Assembly: GCA_951812795.1 (NCBI GenBank) | Contig: OX638325.1 | Span: 992,001 to 1,056,000 of the forward strand | Direction: 5' to 3' | Length of the DNA stretch: 64,000 nucleotides | Origin: an uncultured Dehalococcoidia bacterium | GTDB taxonomy: Bacteria > Chloroflexota > Dehalococcoidia > Lucifugimonadales > Lucifugimonadaceae | Part shown: piece after piece, positions 18,125 through 28,548 of the stretch | Layout of the letters: every line of letters starts with the position of its first letter | How positions within the stretch are numbered: position 1 is the first letter of the stretch | Position numbers and translations under genes: made by a program | The notes under the pieces: generated by a model | Databases searched by the model: none | The model's input: the letters and a program-made list of their open reading frames with translations, nothing else | Told to the model about the DNA's origin: nothing

Positions 18125-18880
18125 ATGCTTGACGGAAAAACTCTCTTAATAACCGGAGCAAGTTCGGGCATTGGACGCACCACTGCGGAAGTCGTCGCCC
18201 GATACGGCGCAAACGTCGTTGTTGCGGCGCGAAGAACCGAGCTTTGTGCCCAAGTCGCTGAAGAGATTCGTGCCGACGGGGGCAACGCGTCTCACGTACG
18301 AACCGACGTGACCAACCCGACGGATGTTCATCGCATGATCGAGCACACAATCGCTACTTTCGGAAAAATCGACGGCGCGTTCAACAACGCTGGGGTACTG
18401 TTGGACACCGGTCGCATCCACGAGATGGATGATGAAGTGCTGGACAGATCGTGGGATGTCAACGTCAAAGGGATTTGGCTATGTATGAAAGCGGAGATAC
18501 AAGCGATGATCGAGCAAGGAGATGGCGGCGCGATCGTGAACGATTCTTCCCGCAACGGCCTGCGCGCGGACATCCGACGGCCGGCTTACACCGCCACGAA
18601 ACACGCTGTTAGCGGATTAACCAAGGCGGCAGCTCTCGATTACGCCCGCATGAACATTCGCATTAACGGCATCTGCCCGGGACCGATCGACACCGATATG
18701 ATGCGCGCCGTCGACCGCGGCGACGCGGACGTGCGTCGAAGAATTGAAGCCGCGGTCCCCTTGGCGCGCTATGGGAAACCCGACGAAGTCGGAGAACTTG
18801 TCGCTTGGTTGCTGTCTGAGCGAGCCTCGTACCTGACGGGCCAGATGGTAGGGATAGATGGAGGCTTATTGGCAGCATGA
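18125..18880 (+). CDS. Short-chain dehydrogenase/reductase (classical SDR)
   Basis: 251 residues with an NAD(P)-binding TGASSGIG at 10-17, the NNAG motif, catalytic Ser in NDSSRNG and YTATK (Tyr-x3-Lys), and the C-terminal LTGQMVGIDGG. It catalyses an NAD(P)-dependent oxidation or reduction of an alcohol/carbonyl substrate that cannot be deduced. Arg after the second beta strand (AARRTE) suggests NADPH. The stop overlaps the start of the next gene by four bases (ATGA), indicating translational coupling to the CinA-like protein. The 281 bases upstream (17844-18124) separate it from the divergent ABC operon and hold no other gene. Confidence 0.93.
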   Translation: MLDGKTLLITGASSGIGRTTAEVVARYGANVVVAARRTELCAQVAEEIRADGGNASHVRTDVTNPTDVHRMIEHTIATFGKIDGAFNNAGVLLDTGRIHEMDDEVLDRSWDVNVKGIWLCMKAEIQAMIEQGDGGAIVNDSSRNGLRADIRRPAYTATKHAVSGLTKAAALDYARMNIRINGICPGPIDTDMMRAVDRGDADVRRRIEAAVPLARYGKPDEVGELVAWLLSERASYLTGQMVGIDGGLLAA

Positions 18881-19428
18881 ACGATCGACCCGTCACCGCG
18901 CTAGTGCAACAGATCCACAACTCCTCAGCGAAGGCCTGTTTGGTGATAACCGGAGCAGGAACCAGCGCCATATCGGCCCTATTTTCGGTCGCTGGGGCTT
19001 CACGTACGGTATTAGACGCGCAGATTCCCTACTCGAGGGCCGCTCTCGCGCGATATGTCGGTAAGGAAGCCGAGCAACACGTTTCCCGTAACGAAGCGAA
19101 CGTGATGGCTGAAACAGCATACCATCGTGCCGTCCAACTATCTGGATCGAAAGGCGTAGAAGATCGAGTTATCGGACTGTCGTGCACCGCGGCAATCGCT
19201 ACCGACCGACTGCGGCGAGGGGAAAATCGTGCGCACGTCGGATGGTATGACGGAAAACGAGGCGTGACGTATTCAATCGTGATGAATAAAGGCGAACGCG
19301 AGCGCGCAGAAGAAGAAAATCTGTGCGGCGCGATCGTCCTCAATGCGCTTGCCGATACATGCGGCATCACAGAGCGGCTCGAACTCGATCTCTTGGACGG
19401 TGAAATTGTCGAACGCGTCGCACGTTGA
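18877..19428 (+). CDS. CinA C-terminal-like (NMN amidohydrolase-like) protein
   Basis: 183 residues related to the CinA/PncC C-terminal fold: VAGASRTVLDAQIPYS corresponds to the PGAS...YS region, VSRNEANVMAETAYHRA to the VSE...AMA helix, and IGLSCTAAIATDRLRRG to the TGIAGP region. CinA C-domains deamidate NMN to nicotinate mononucleotide. The ESCTGG active-site motif of PncC is not present; the N-terminal segment reads ITGAGTSAIS, so the chemistry may differ. The resemblance is stronger to a plant/bacterial family in which this domain precedes a nucleotidyltransferase, and such a domain is encoded in the overlapping next ORF. It starts at ATG 18877 inside the SDR stop. Confidence 0.68.
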   Translation: MNDRPVTALVQQIHNSSAKACLVITGAGTSAISALFSVAGASRTVLDAQIPYSRAALARYVGKEAEQHVSRNEANVMAETAYHRAVQLSGSKGVEDRVIGLSCTAAIATDRLRRGENRAHVGWYDGKRGVTYSIVMNKGERERAEEENLCGAIVLNALADTCGITERLELDLLDGEIVERVAR

Positions 19429-20035
19429 ACCAGTCGTTACCGGAAAACGACCCCTCGCCGTCTATCGCGTCAGTCACGGATGGTCGGAATCGCCGCCGAA
19501 CGACGCCATCATGCTCGCCGGATCGTTTCGACCCTTGCATCGGGCGCACCGGACGCTCTTGGAAACGGGCCTCTCGGTATCCGCAAAAGCGTTGACCGCG
19601 TGCTTCGAGATCTCGATTCTCAACGTCGAGAAACCAGAAATCGCAACTTCTGACCTGGACCGACGACTACAACAATTTCAACAGCCGGATGACATCATCG
19701 TAGTCACTCGCGCCGCCACATTCTTGGAAAAAGCCCAGTTGATGCCGGGTACGACCTTTGTCATCGGTTACGACACGGCGATTAGACTCTTCGACGATCG
19801 GTTCTATACCGATAGCGGGTCACGTACGCCGAGTCTGGACGCGATGGGCGAACTGCGCGACTTGGGCTCGCGCTTTATCGTCGGAGGTCGACACGACGCT
19901 GACGGCAACTTCAAGACGATCCGCGACATGTTCATCCCACTGGGTTTTGAAGAATTGCTGATCGAGATCCCTGAGCACCAATTTTCGGACCCTGTTTCCT
20001 CGACGCAACTTCGGAGTTCTCAGGCGTCCGACTGA
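19400..20035 (+). CDS. Nucleotidyltransferase-fold protein (NMNAT/cytidylyltransferase-like), overlapping the CinA-like ORF
   Basis: About 211 residues from GTG 19400; the frame is open from 19343. The HxGH-type motif GSFRPLHRAHRTLLE (compare GSFNPxHxGH) marks an adenylyl/cytidylyl transferase fold. A VVTRAATFLEKAQLMPG segment and the late STQLRSSQ resemble the ISSTxIR motif of NMN/NaMN adenylyltransferases. The expected product is a nucleotidyl transfer to a phosphorylated cofactor precursor. It overlaps the preceding ORF by 29 bases in another frame. In plant relatives, as I recall, both domains are one polypeptide, so this is either a natural split with coupled translation, a programmed frameshift, or a sequencing indel near 19400-19430. 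Confidence 0.68.
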   Translation: MKLSNASHVEPVVTGKRPLAVYRVSHGWSESPPNDAIMLAGSFRPLHRAHRTLLETGLSVSAKALTACFEISILNVEKPEIATSDLDRRLQQFQQPDDIIVVTRAATFLEKAQLMPGTTFVIGYDTAIRLFDDRFYTDSGSRTPSLDAMGELRDLGSRFIVGGRHDADGNFKTIRDMFIPLGFEELLIEIPEHQFSDPVSSTQLRSSQASD

Positions 20036-20099
20036 TGCAACCGACTTACAATCGAAATTTGACCTCAATTATTAGTCGCCAACCGATAGGAATCACGAA

Positions 20100-20687
20100 T
20101 TGACCGCAACGGAAAACCCACGAGTCGCCAGCGCCGATGTCGATCCATTGTTCATCAATCGCTGGTCGCCGCGTTCATTCTCAGACGAACAGCTAACCGA
20201 TGCCGAAATCGCATCGATATTCGAAGGTGCACGCTGGTCGCCATCGTCGTTCAATCGTCAACCGTGGTTGTTCGTATACGAGACCGATGGGCCAGATCGC
20301 GATACTTTCGACTCGATACTGATGCCCGGCAACCAACTATGGGCAAGCAAAGCACCGCTCATCGGTTTCATCTTTGCGGAAACCAAGACACAAGAAGGTC
20401 GGAGACCACGGACTTCACAATTCGACACTGGCGCCGCTTGGATGGCATTGGCGCTCCAAGCCCGATCGCTTGGCATCTACACCCACGGCATGGCCGGTAT
20501 CGACTACGACTCTGTGCACGAGAAGCTAGGCGTTTCCGATGAGTACTACACCGCGATGTGTGGTTTCGTAGCCGGGAGGATTGGCCCCCGAGAAGCGCTG
20601 CCGGAGGATTTGCAGGAACGTGAATCCCCGAACGATCGGAAACCTCTCAACGAGATTGCCCACAAAGGTGTGATGACCACAGGTTAG
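20100..20687 (+). CDS. Nitroreductase family protein
   Basis: 195 residues with the nitroreductase FMN-binding fold: RWSPRSFSDEQL (FMN phosphate contact), ARWSPSSFNRQPWLF, an AWMALALQARSLGI helix and a closing VAGRIG. These flavoproteins dimerise and reduce nitroaromatics, quinones or other acceptors with NAD(P)H. The physiological substrate is unknown. It starts at TTG 20100 with AGGAA upstream. Its stop overlaps the stop of the convergent SDR gene by three bases. Confidence 0.92.
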   Translation: MTATENPRVASADVDPLFINRWSPRSFSDEQLTDAEIASIFEGARWSPSSFNRQPWLFVYETDGPDRDTFDSILMPGNQLWASKAPLIGFIFAETKTQEGRRPRTSQFDTGAAWMALALQARSLGIYTHGMAGIDYDSVHEKLGVSDEYYTAMCGFVAGRIGPREALPEDLQERESPNDRKPLNEIAHKGVMTTG

Positions 20688-21538
20688 TCAAGCGCGCCAA
20701 AAGTGAAGTTATGGTCAGGATTTTCGAGCGCGTAGTGGGCTTGCCGTAATCCGAATTTCTCTTGGAGTTGTACCGTCAGTCCACCATCGATCATCAACGT
20801 GTGACCCGTGATGAAGGATGCGTCGTCGGAACATAGAAACGCGATGCCGGCGGCAATCTCTTCAGGTTTACCGGTTCGCCGGAGCGGATATTGGTTGGCG
20901 AAGAAGGCGTGGCCTGTTGGATTTTCGGCCCACATTTCAGAGAGGCCTTCACCGACTATGTGACCAGGCCCGATCGCGTTGGCACGGATGCCGTCTGGTC
21001 CATATTGCACTGCCAGTTGGCGCGTCAACCCAACCACGGCTGCTTTACCGGTTTCGTAGACCAACATCCCCGTTTCTTGGAGGAGCGAGTGCACGGATGC
21101 GAGGTTGATGATCGAACCTCCACCGACTTCGCGCATGTGAGGCACTGCATGCTTTGCGCCGAGGTATAGGGCTTTGACCAACACGTCGATGCCGTAGTCC
21201 CAATCTTCTTCCTCGACACTGATGGCGTCACCGTGGACTCGAGACTCGCCGGATATTACACTGAACGCGTTTTGTACCAGGATGTCCAATCGACCGAAGG
21301 CACCTACGGTCTCGTCAACCATGCGCCTACAATCTTTGGAAGAAGACACGTCGATGTGTGCAGCGACGGCTTTGCCTCCGGCGTCGATAATGCGTTTCAC
21401 ATTAGCCGCGGCGGCACCGTCGTCAATATCGGCGATCAGCACGCTTGCGCCTTCTGCAGCCAATCGCCGCGCGGTAGCTCCTCCGATGCCTAGCGCCCCA
21501 CCCGTAATCAACGCGGCTTTGCCTTCGAATCGTGCCAT
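20684..21538 (-). CDS. Short-chain dehydrogenase/reductase (classical SDR)
   Basis: 284 residues with TGGALGIGGA at 12-21, acidic IADIDDG after the second strand (NAD preference likely), INLASVHS and YETGK catalytic residues, and ITGHTLMIDGG near the C-terminus. It has a C-terminal extension of about 30 residues (LQEKFGLRQAHYALENPDHNF). Start at ATG 21538, ten bases after GGAGG; an ATG nine bases upstream is too close to that site. The substrate cannot be assigned. Confidence 0.92.
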   Translation of the reverse strand: MARFEGKAALITGGALGIGGATARRLAAEGASVLIADIDDGAAAANVKRIIDAGGKAVAAHIDVSSSKDCRRMVDETVGAFGRLDILVQNAFSVISGESRVHGDAISVEEEDWDYGIDVLVKALYLGAKHAVPHMREVGGGSIINLASVHSLLQETGMLVYETGKAAVVGLTRQLAVQYGPDGIRANAIGPGHIVGEGLSEMWAENPTGHAFFANQYPLRRTGKPEEIAAGIAFLCSDDASFITGHTLMIDGGLTVQLQEKFGLRQAHYALENPDHNFTFGALD

Positions 21539-21628
21539 AGATTGCATTCCTCCAACTGAATTTCCTTCGCGTGATGATACAGCCATCATGGCATGTCACG
21601 GCAGTGTTCGTTGACGCAGGATACGCAC

Positions 21629-22717
21629 ATGCTGCGAACAGATATCACGGCGCTCATCGAGCGCGACGCCGAAAAAGGCGATCCGACTTCGATCGGAGAA
21701 GCGTTGTTGGCGATGGCGGGCGCCGGTGATGCGACTGTGGATCGATACTGGTTGCTCGAGGGAGGGAATCCACAGAAGTCGCAGGTCTTTCGAATTAGGA
21801 TTTCAGGTCACGCCGCGGATCTGACTCACGCGATCGTCAAGATCCCCGCAAAACTTAGGTCGGATCGTCAACAGGAGGCCGCCAGCGGAGCCTATGCCCG
21901 TGATTACGAGGGGTACAACCTGTTAAGGGACATGCAGGGCGGTTTCCAACCACGCATATTCGCTGCCCATTACGATTCCGTTACCAAGACTGCGGCGTTG
22001 CTAATCGAAGACCTCGGAGACCTTCCCGAACGTCAACAGTTCGAGCCAACGGTTCTCCAGGATGCTCTATTCGAACTTGCTCATATCCATTCCCGTTATT
22101 GGGGCGACGAATCGCTACAGAAGAGGTGGTGGATGCGCGACGGGTACCGTGCCGACATCTTCGACGAAGACGTAGATAAATTCGCGCCGAATTGGGCGAA
22201 ATTGACCGCCTCGGAAGTATTGCGGCCCAGTTGCACCCGAACTGTCAACGAAGTCGCCGACTATCTCGCCACGAACATGTTGGAAGTTTTGCAGGAATTG
22301 GATGATCGGCCTCGAACACTGACACATGGTGACCTACATACAGCCAACATGATGTTGCGCAGAACGGACGATGGGCTTAAGCCGATTTTGATCGATTGGC
22401 AAGACGTGGTGTACAGCGGCGCGAGCAGCGACGTGGCCAAATTCCTTTCGACGACTATGTCGCCGGAGGATGCTCGCTGTCACTTCTACGATCTGATCGT
22501 CGGTTACCACGCTGCATTGCGAACCGACATTCGGTCCAACTACCCACTCGCGGCGTTTCGGCGGGATGTCGTACTTGCGCTTCTAGGAACGTTTGCCAAC
22601 TACGTCATCAGCGCGACCACTAGTTGTTCATCCGCTACTGATCCGAAGAAGTTGAACGGTTCGTTGAAGCGGGTTTCGTCGGTTATCGATGTCCTGCAAC
22701 CGCTCCGAGAGTTGTGA
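21629..22717 (+). CDS. APH/ecdysteroid-kinase-like phosphotransferase
   Basis: 362 residues with the aminoglycoside phosphotransferase/choline kinase-type protein kinase-like fold: ATP-lobe Lys in AIVKIPAK, the ALLIEDLGD hinge segment, the catalytic loop LTHGDLHTANMML (HGDxxxxN) and the metal-binding ILIDWQD. It resembles the ecdysteroid kinase/DUF1679 group more than antibiotic kinases, so resistance should not be assumed. The substrate hydroxyl compound is unknown. The start ATG 21629 has AGGA seven bases upstream; an in-frame ATG-less extension to 21593 is less likely. It is divergent from the SDR gene at 20684-21538. Confidence 0.8.
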   Translation: MLRTDITALIERDAEKGDPTSIGEALLAMAGAGDATVDRYWLLEGGNPQKSQVFRIRISGHAADLTHAIVKIPAKLRSDRQQEAASGAYARDYEGYNLLRDMQGGFQPRIFAAHYDSVTKTAALLIEDLGDLPERQQFEPTVLQDALFELAHIHSRYWGDESLQKRWWMRDGYRADIFDEDVDKFAPNWAKLTASEVLRPSCTRTVNEVADYLATNMLEVLQELDDRPRTLTHGDLHTANMMLRRTDDGLKPILIDWQDVVYSGASSDVAKFLSTTMSPEDARCHFYDLIVGYHAALRTDIRSNYPLAAFRRDVVLALLGTFANYVISATTSCSSATDPKKLNGSLKRVSSVIDVLQPLREL

Positions 22718-22736
22718 TGCGGAGGCGGTACATTTC

Positions 22737-24101
22737 CTAACCGTTCGCGGAGGTCGTTGCTCCGCTTCCGGCCATGCCGCGAATGCGGTGCCGGGACAGG
22801 TCACGCAACATGACAAGCGTGTCCGAATAGCCCATAACCCGAGTCGTGAATTCTTCTTCTTCGCCCAGCACGGAAAATCCGCCGCGCTTGGATGCGATTT
22901 CGCCGTTTGAGAAGAATCCGGCTACGGGGATTTTTCCGATGTTTTCTGCAATGATCTTGGCGTCGTGATTGTCTTTTTCGAACATCCGATAGCCGCGAGC
23001 GACCGAGTTGAAGCAGAGCATTGCGTCGACGTTCTGGTCGCGGTCGCGGAGGTGTGCCGCGTAGTTGGCCAAGTTTTGAGTGAGACGTTGCGATGCCAGT
23101 TCGCCGTCTCGGACGTGGAATCTGAGTGCTTGACCTTCTTCGACTAGATCGCCGATCATCATGGTCCCGGTTTCTTGGTCCATGTCCATGATGTTGCGCA
23201 TTACGTAGTCAGGATCCAACAAAACGCCGCTGGATTCGAGACCAACGACGAGCGTGCGTTTCATCCGAATCTGGCTCAATGGATCGGCATTCAGGAATAC
23301 CTCCTCCAAGACCGCCAGCGGGGAGCGGTCGTCCAATCGGTGGATTTCATTGCGGCTAGCTTTGGTGATTACCATGCTCGGACCGACCGGTTCTTCGCTT
23401 CCGGAAACGATGGTCTCGGCATCAAAGTTGCGCGTGAGTAGTAGCCCGATTGCGCCGTGATGCCGGAGTTGATCACCAAAGAACATTCGGTTTTCGCCGT
23501 ATTCTTGGCCACCGCTGACGAGAGCGCCGAACTTCATCACGGATGGGTAAACCGAGTCGAGCATCGATAAGGCGTATTCGGTGGATACCGTCAATGGGTC
23601 AATGAAAACGAGCATCAGGCCATCTTCAAAATCAGCCGGATCAGCGCCGATGGCATCGGCAAGCGATTCTGGCGTGGCCTCTTTACCGCTGGCTTGCTTA
23701 TCGCTGAACGCGAATGGGTAGATGGCGGACGTGTCACACGTTGCAGCGAGGACGGAGAGTCCGGGGCCTTGTTCGAGTTCACGTCCGGCGCCGATGACGC
23801 CAGCTCCTGAGCAACCGATCAATACTTCGGGACCGAGTAGCCGGTGAGTATCGGGCAGAATATTTTCGAAGTTCTGATACTTGGGGGCCGACGCGAATAC
23901 TAGAGCAAGATCGGGTGTCTCGCCGTCGAGTTGTGCTTTGATGTCGTCGCACATCGCCTCAACTTCGGAGGGCTCATCGTAGTTTTCACAAAGTGCGGCG
24001 GCGAAACAGCTGGAGCGTGTCCGCCGAATTGGAGCCTCTTGAACAGAGCTCGATCGCGCCAACACGTTGGATCTCGAGCCCCACGGAAACTCTGCTTGCA
24101 T
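22737..24101 (-). CDS. FIST N and C domain protein (stand-alone sensory domain)
   Basis: 454 residues. The N-terminal FIST domain has LALVFASAPKYQ, IGCSGAGVIGAGRELEQGPG and GGQEYGENR. The C-terminal FIST domain ends with the characteristic PVAGFFSNGEIAS. FIST domains bind small ligands, perhaps amino acids, and are usually attached to chemotaxis or two-component modules. Here the protein has no transmembrane, kinase or HAMP region, so it is a free cytosolic FIST protein. AAGGA lies seven bases before the ATG. The role is unknown. Confidence 0.85.
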   Translation of the reverse strand: MQAEFPWGSRSNVLARSSSVQEAPIRRTRSSCFAAALCENYDEPSEVEAMCDDIKAQLDGETPDLALVFASAPKYQNFENILPDTHRLLGPEVLIGCSGAGVIGAGRELEQGPGLSVLAATCDTSAIYPFAFSDKQASGKEATPESLADAIGADPADFEDGLMLVFIDPLTVSTEYALSMLDSVYPSVMKFGALVSGGQEYGENRMFFGDQLRHHGAIGLLLTRNFDAETIVSGSEEPVGPSMVITKASRNEIHRLDDRSPLAVLEEVFLNADPLSQIRMKRTLVVGLESSGVLLDPDYVMRNIMDMDQETGTMMIGDLVEEGQALRFHVRDGELASQRLTQNLANYAAHLRDRDQNVDAMLCFNSVARGYRMFEKDNHDAKIIAENIGKIPVAGFFSNGEIASKRGGFSVLGEEEEFTTRVMGYSDTLVMLRDLSRHRIRGMAGSGATTSANG

Positions 24102-24256
24102 GAAGCGTCCTTCTCCAAATTCCTGCGTTCATCAGGCACCACGTCGATCCTCATCCAACACGTCATCCTTTGTGATGCGTGATGTTGATTTTGGCAAAGT
24201 GGGCGGAGTCGAAACAATATCGACTGTGACGAAACATTCTCAATCTTGGTCGTCGT

Positions 24257-25582
24257 TCACATTCGAGACAGCGCTCGCCGCGCAGCCTCGATGGTCACTT
24301 CGATCTGTTCTTCAGTGTGAGCGGACGACATATGCACCCGACCGTTTGAGGAAAGACGGACTCCTTCCCTCATCATCTCGGACGCGAACTGCGCGTAACG
24401 AGCATCATCGCACTTTGTGGCATGGTCGCGATAGTTGCGGATAACGTCTGCGCTGCGATTGAACGAGACGCCAAATACGCTGCCGAGGCCTTGGACATGG
24501 ATATCGGTTTCGGCCTCCATCCCGGCGCGACGAAGACCGTCGATCAAGCGTTGGCCACTTCGATTTAAGTCGGCGTAAAACGCGTCACCTTTCGATTGGA
24601 GGTGCGTCAGAGTTGCGTGAGCGGCTGCGATCGACATGACGTTGGAGTTGAAGCTGCCGCCGTGGTAGACCTCGCCGCTCCCGAGCATGTCCATGATTTC
24701 GCGTCGTCCCGCAAGCATGGCGATTGGGAAACCGGCGGCGATGGATTTTGCGTACGTAGCGAGATCGGGCGTGACGCCGAGGAGTTCCTGCGCGCCTCCA
24801 TAGGCGACTCGGAAGCCGGTAATCACTTCGTCAAAGATGATCAAGGCACCGTGTTCATGCGCGAGTTCTTTTGCGGCTTCAAGGAAACCTGGTTCGGGCA
24901 TGATGCAGTTAGTGTTGGCATTGATGGGTTCCATGATGACCGCGGCTACTTCGCCTCGATTTCGTTCAAACGCGTCTTCCAAGCGATCGATGTCATTCCA
25001 CTGGCAAGGTATCGCCTGTTCCGCGGCACCGGGATCCATGCCAGCCGATTCGCCCACCGGTCGTGGCGAATCGACATGACCGGCCTCATCGATGGGCGGA
25101 TGGACGGAGTGGTTCACGCTGTCCATCCAGCCGTGGTAGTGACCTTCGAATCGGATGAATTTCGATCTGCCGGTGTAACCTCTGGCGAGTCGAAGGACAA
25201 GCTGCACGATCTCGGTGCCGGAACCGGCGAAACGTACTGTGCAGTCCTCGATCGGAATGGCGGACGCGGCCATTTCGGCGACTTCCAATTCGCGCTCGAA
25301 TTGCGCGGCGAAGATGTAACCGTTGCGCATGTCAGCGGCGACTTGTTGCGAGACGAATTCGGGCGCGTGCCCGAAGAGGTTGGGCCCCATGCCTTGGATG
25401 TAGTCAATGTACTCGTTGCCGTCGGCATCCCACATGAGAGCGCCTTCGGCGCGATCGAAGAACAATGGTTCTCCGCCGGGCTCGTTGAGTCTGATCTGGG
25501 AGGAGATGCCGCCGGCTACGACACGTCGGGCACGTCCCATGAGTTCGCGAGACCGTTGTCGGTTTGGATGTTGATCTGACAT
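24257..25582 (-). CDS. Class III PLP-dependent aminotransferase (glutamate-1-semialdehyde aminomutase-like)
   Basis: 441 residues of PLP fold type I, class III. Cofactor-site motifs are FAGSGTEIVQLVLRLAR (GSGTEA type), IIFDEVITGFR (Asp contacting the pyridine nitrogen) and YAKSIAAGFP with the PLP lysine at K279. Sequence style is close to HemL/GSA aminomutase and the related aspartate aminotransferase family annotation, but the usual HemL surroundings (other heme genes) are absent. It may instead aminate a catabolic substrate. It is followed on the same strand by nothing for 155 bases, then the FIST gene. AGGA is ten bases upstream of the ATG. Confidence 0.88.
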   Translation of the reverse strand: MSDQHPNRQRSRELMGRARRVVAGGISSQIRLNEPGGEPLFFDRAEGALMWDADGNEYIDYIQGMGPNLFGHAPEFVSQQVAADMRNGYIFAAQFERELEVAEMAASAIPIEDCTVRFAGSGTEIVQLVLRLARGYTGRSKFIRFEGHYHGWMDSVNHSVHPPIDEAGHVDSPRPVGESAGMDPGAAEQAIPCQWNDIDRLEDAFERNRGEVAAVIMEPINANTNCIMPEPGFLEAAKELAHEHGALIIFDEVITGFRVAYGGAQELLGVTPDLATYAKSIAAGFPIAMLAGRREIMDMLGSGEVYHGGSFNSNVMSIAAAHATLTHLQSKGDAFYADLNRSGQRLIDGLRRAGMEAETDIHVQGLGSVFGVSFNRSADVIRNYRDHATKCDDARYAQFASEMMREGVRLSSNGRVHMSSAHTEEQIEVTIEAARRALSRM

Positions 25583-25594
25583 TGGTTGCTGGTC

Positions 25595-25954
25595 CTAATG
25601 GTCTGGGTTGACAAGGCAGAATTCGTTGCCTTCGGGGTCTTGCATGACGATCCATTTCATCTCGCCGAAATTGCGTTCTGCAACTAGCGTCCCGCCAAGA
25701 GCTACGATTCGTTCTGATTCCGATTTGAGGTCGTCGGCTTTGAACTCCATGTGGAGACGGTTCTTGGCGGTTTTGTTTTCGGGTACTTGGAGGATGATGA
25801 TTCGAGGTTGGGCAAGTTCGCCGGACGTGAGGACCGCTACCCACGGAAAGTTGGTATCGACAATTTCGTGGTTGGCAGTGTCGCGCCAGAACTCGGCCAA
25901 TGACTTCACATCGTTGGCGTCGATAGCTAGTCCCCAAAAACCGAAGTCAGGCAT
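25595..25954 (-). CDS. VOC-superfamily (glyoxalase/bleomycin resistance-type) protein
   Basis: 119 residues with the paired beta-alpha-beta-beta-beta pattern of the vicinal oxygen chelate fold. The start is FWGLAIDANDVKSLAEFW, the middle RLHMEFKADDLKSESERI, and the end WIVMQDPEGNEFCLV. A glutamate in DPEGNEF and histidine in LHMEF may be metal ligands. Substrate unknown. The stop is 12 bases before the aminotransferase ATG, so the two are probably co-transcribed with the VOC gene first. AGGA is nine bases before the start. Confidence 0.85.
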   Translation of the reverse strand: MPDFGFWGLAIDANDVKSLAEFWRDTANHEIVDTNFPWVAVLTSGELAQPRIIILQVPENKTAKNRLHMEFKADDLKSESERIVALGGTLVAERNFGEMKWIVMQDPEGNEFCLVNPDH

Positions 25955-26002
25955 CGTGCTGCATCCTTTGTAAGATCAGGATCTCATCGTTTTGACAGCT
26001 AA

Positions 26003-27715
<1,713 letters not shown>

Positions 27716-27790
27716 TCAAGCGTACCACCAATTTCAATGTTCGTTCGTCGCGTTTGGCACGTCAACGCAACCGCATACGGGATATTTGGA

Positions 27791-28501
27791 TCAGACGCCA
27801 TCTTTGAATACCGTTCTGAGGAGTTCAATTTGTTCGGGGACCATCAAGGTGTAATCGGGAACCCAAAAAGGTAGGGTTTCTTGCCAGATCACGCCTAGTT
27901 CTCGATCGTAGCCGGATTTGTCGGCGTCGAACCACGAGAGGGTTCGGGGGCCAAGGTTGGAGTCTTCTTCGCCTAGCGGTTCGGTGTATGGAGTGTTGGT
28001 GTTGAAGTAGCTGACGCAGTGCCACTTTGGGACGACCATCAGGATCGGATCGCCGCTGTCGTCGTTTTTGACACCGAAAATCCAGTAGTGGTGGGATTGG
28101 CCGAGCCAGTATCCGGATTTGGAGTTGGCAACTTCGCGGTGTTTAACGGGCAGGCCCAGGAAACCGGCTTTGGCTACACGCGGTAGCCAGTTCAGGCCGG
28201 TTATCGGGTCGCGGACGTCTTCGAGGACGTGGGAGATGATGACGAAGTCAAAGGGGCCGTCGGCTTCGAGCTGCCGCCAGATGTCTTCGCTGTTGACATC
28301 GCCGACGTAGAGTCGTTTATCGGTTTCAAACTCGAAAAAGTCGACGTATACATCCACTACGTCGTCTGCCCACGGGTTGTGGCGACCTCCGATGTCGACG
28401 ACGGTGAAGTTTGGGTCCGCGGCTTTTTTGCGCCGGATGTCGTCGAGCATTGCGGCGCGGTATTGCTGAGTGTTGCCGTCGGCGTAATCGATTATCGGCA
28501 T
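27791..28501 (-). CDS. Class I SAM-dependent methyltransferase-like protein
   Basis: 236 residues. A degenerate AdoMet-binding strand-loop appears as FTVVDIGGRHNPW, an acidic residue follows the second strand (YVGDVNSED), and the post-II motif FVIISHVLEDVRDP is characteristic of type 11/24 methyltransferases. The C-terminal half (from about 110) is unlike common methyltransferases, with aromatic-rich stretches (SHHYWIFGVKND, PFWVPDY). The substrate is unknown. The start is ATG 28501 with GGAGAA six bases upstream. The DNA methyltransferase gene begins 126 bases downstream on the same strand. Confidence 0.75.
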   Translation of the reverse strand: MPIIDYADGNTQQYRAAMLDDIRRKKAADPNFTVVDIGGRHNPWADDVVDVYVDFFEFETDKRLYVGDVNSEDIWRQLEADGPFDFVIISHVLEDVRDPITGLNWLPRVAKAGFLGLPVKHREVANSKSGYWLGQSHHYWIFGVKNDDSGDPILMVVPKWHCVSYFNTNTPYTEPLGEEDSNLGPRTLSWFDADKSGYDRELGVIWQETLPFWVPDYTLMVPEQIELLRTVFKDGV

Positions 28502-28548
28502 GAGTTTCTCCGTTGCGAACGCATCTCAAAATGTGACAGCGTGCGGTG

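Noticed and set aside
21593-22717. Antibiotic-resistance reading of the APH-fold kinase
   Set aside because: Only the general kinase-like motifs are present; the sequence is closer to ecdysteroid kinase-like proteins and context is metabolic.
24596-25579. 327-aa plus-strand open frame opposite the class III aminotransferase
   Set aside because: Minus-strand frame has all PLP motifs; the opposite frame is a codon-bias shadow.
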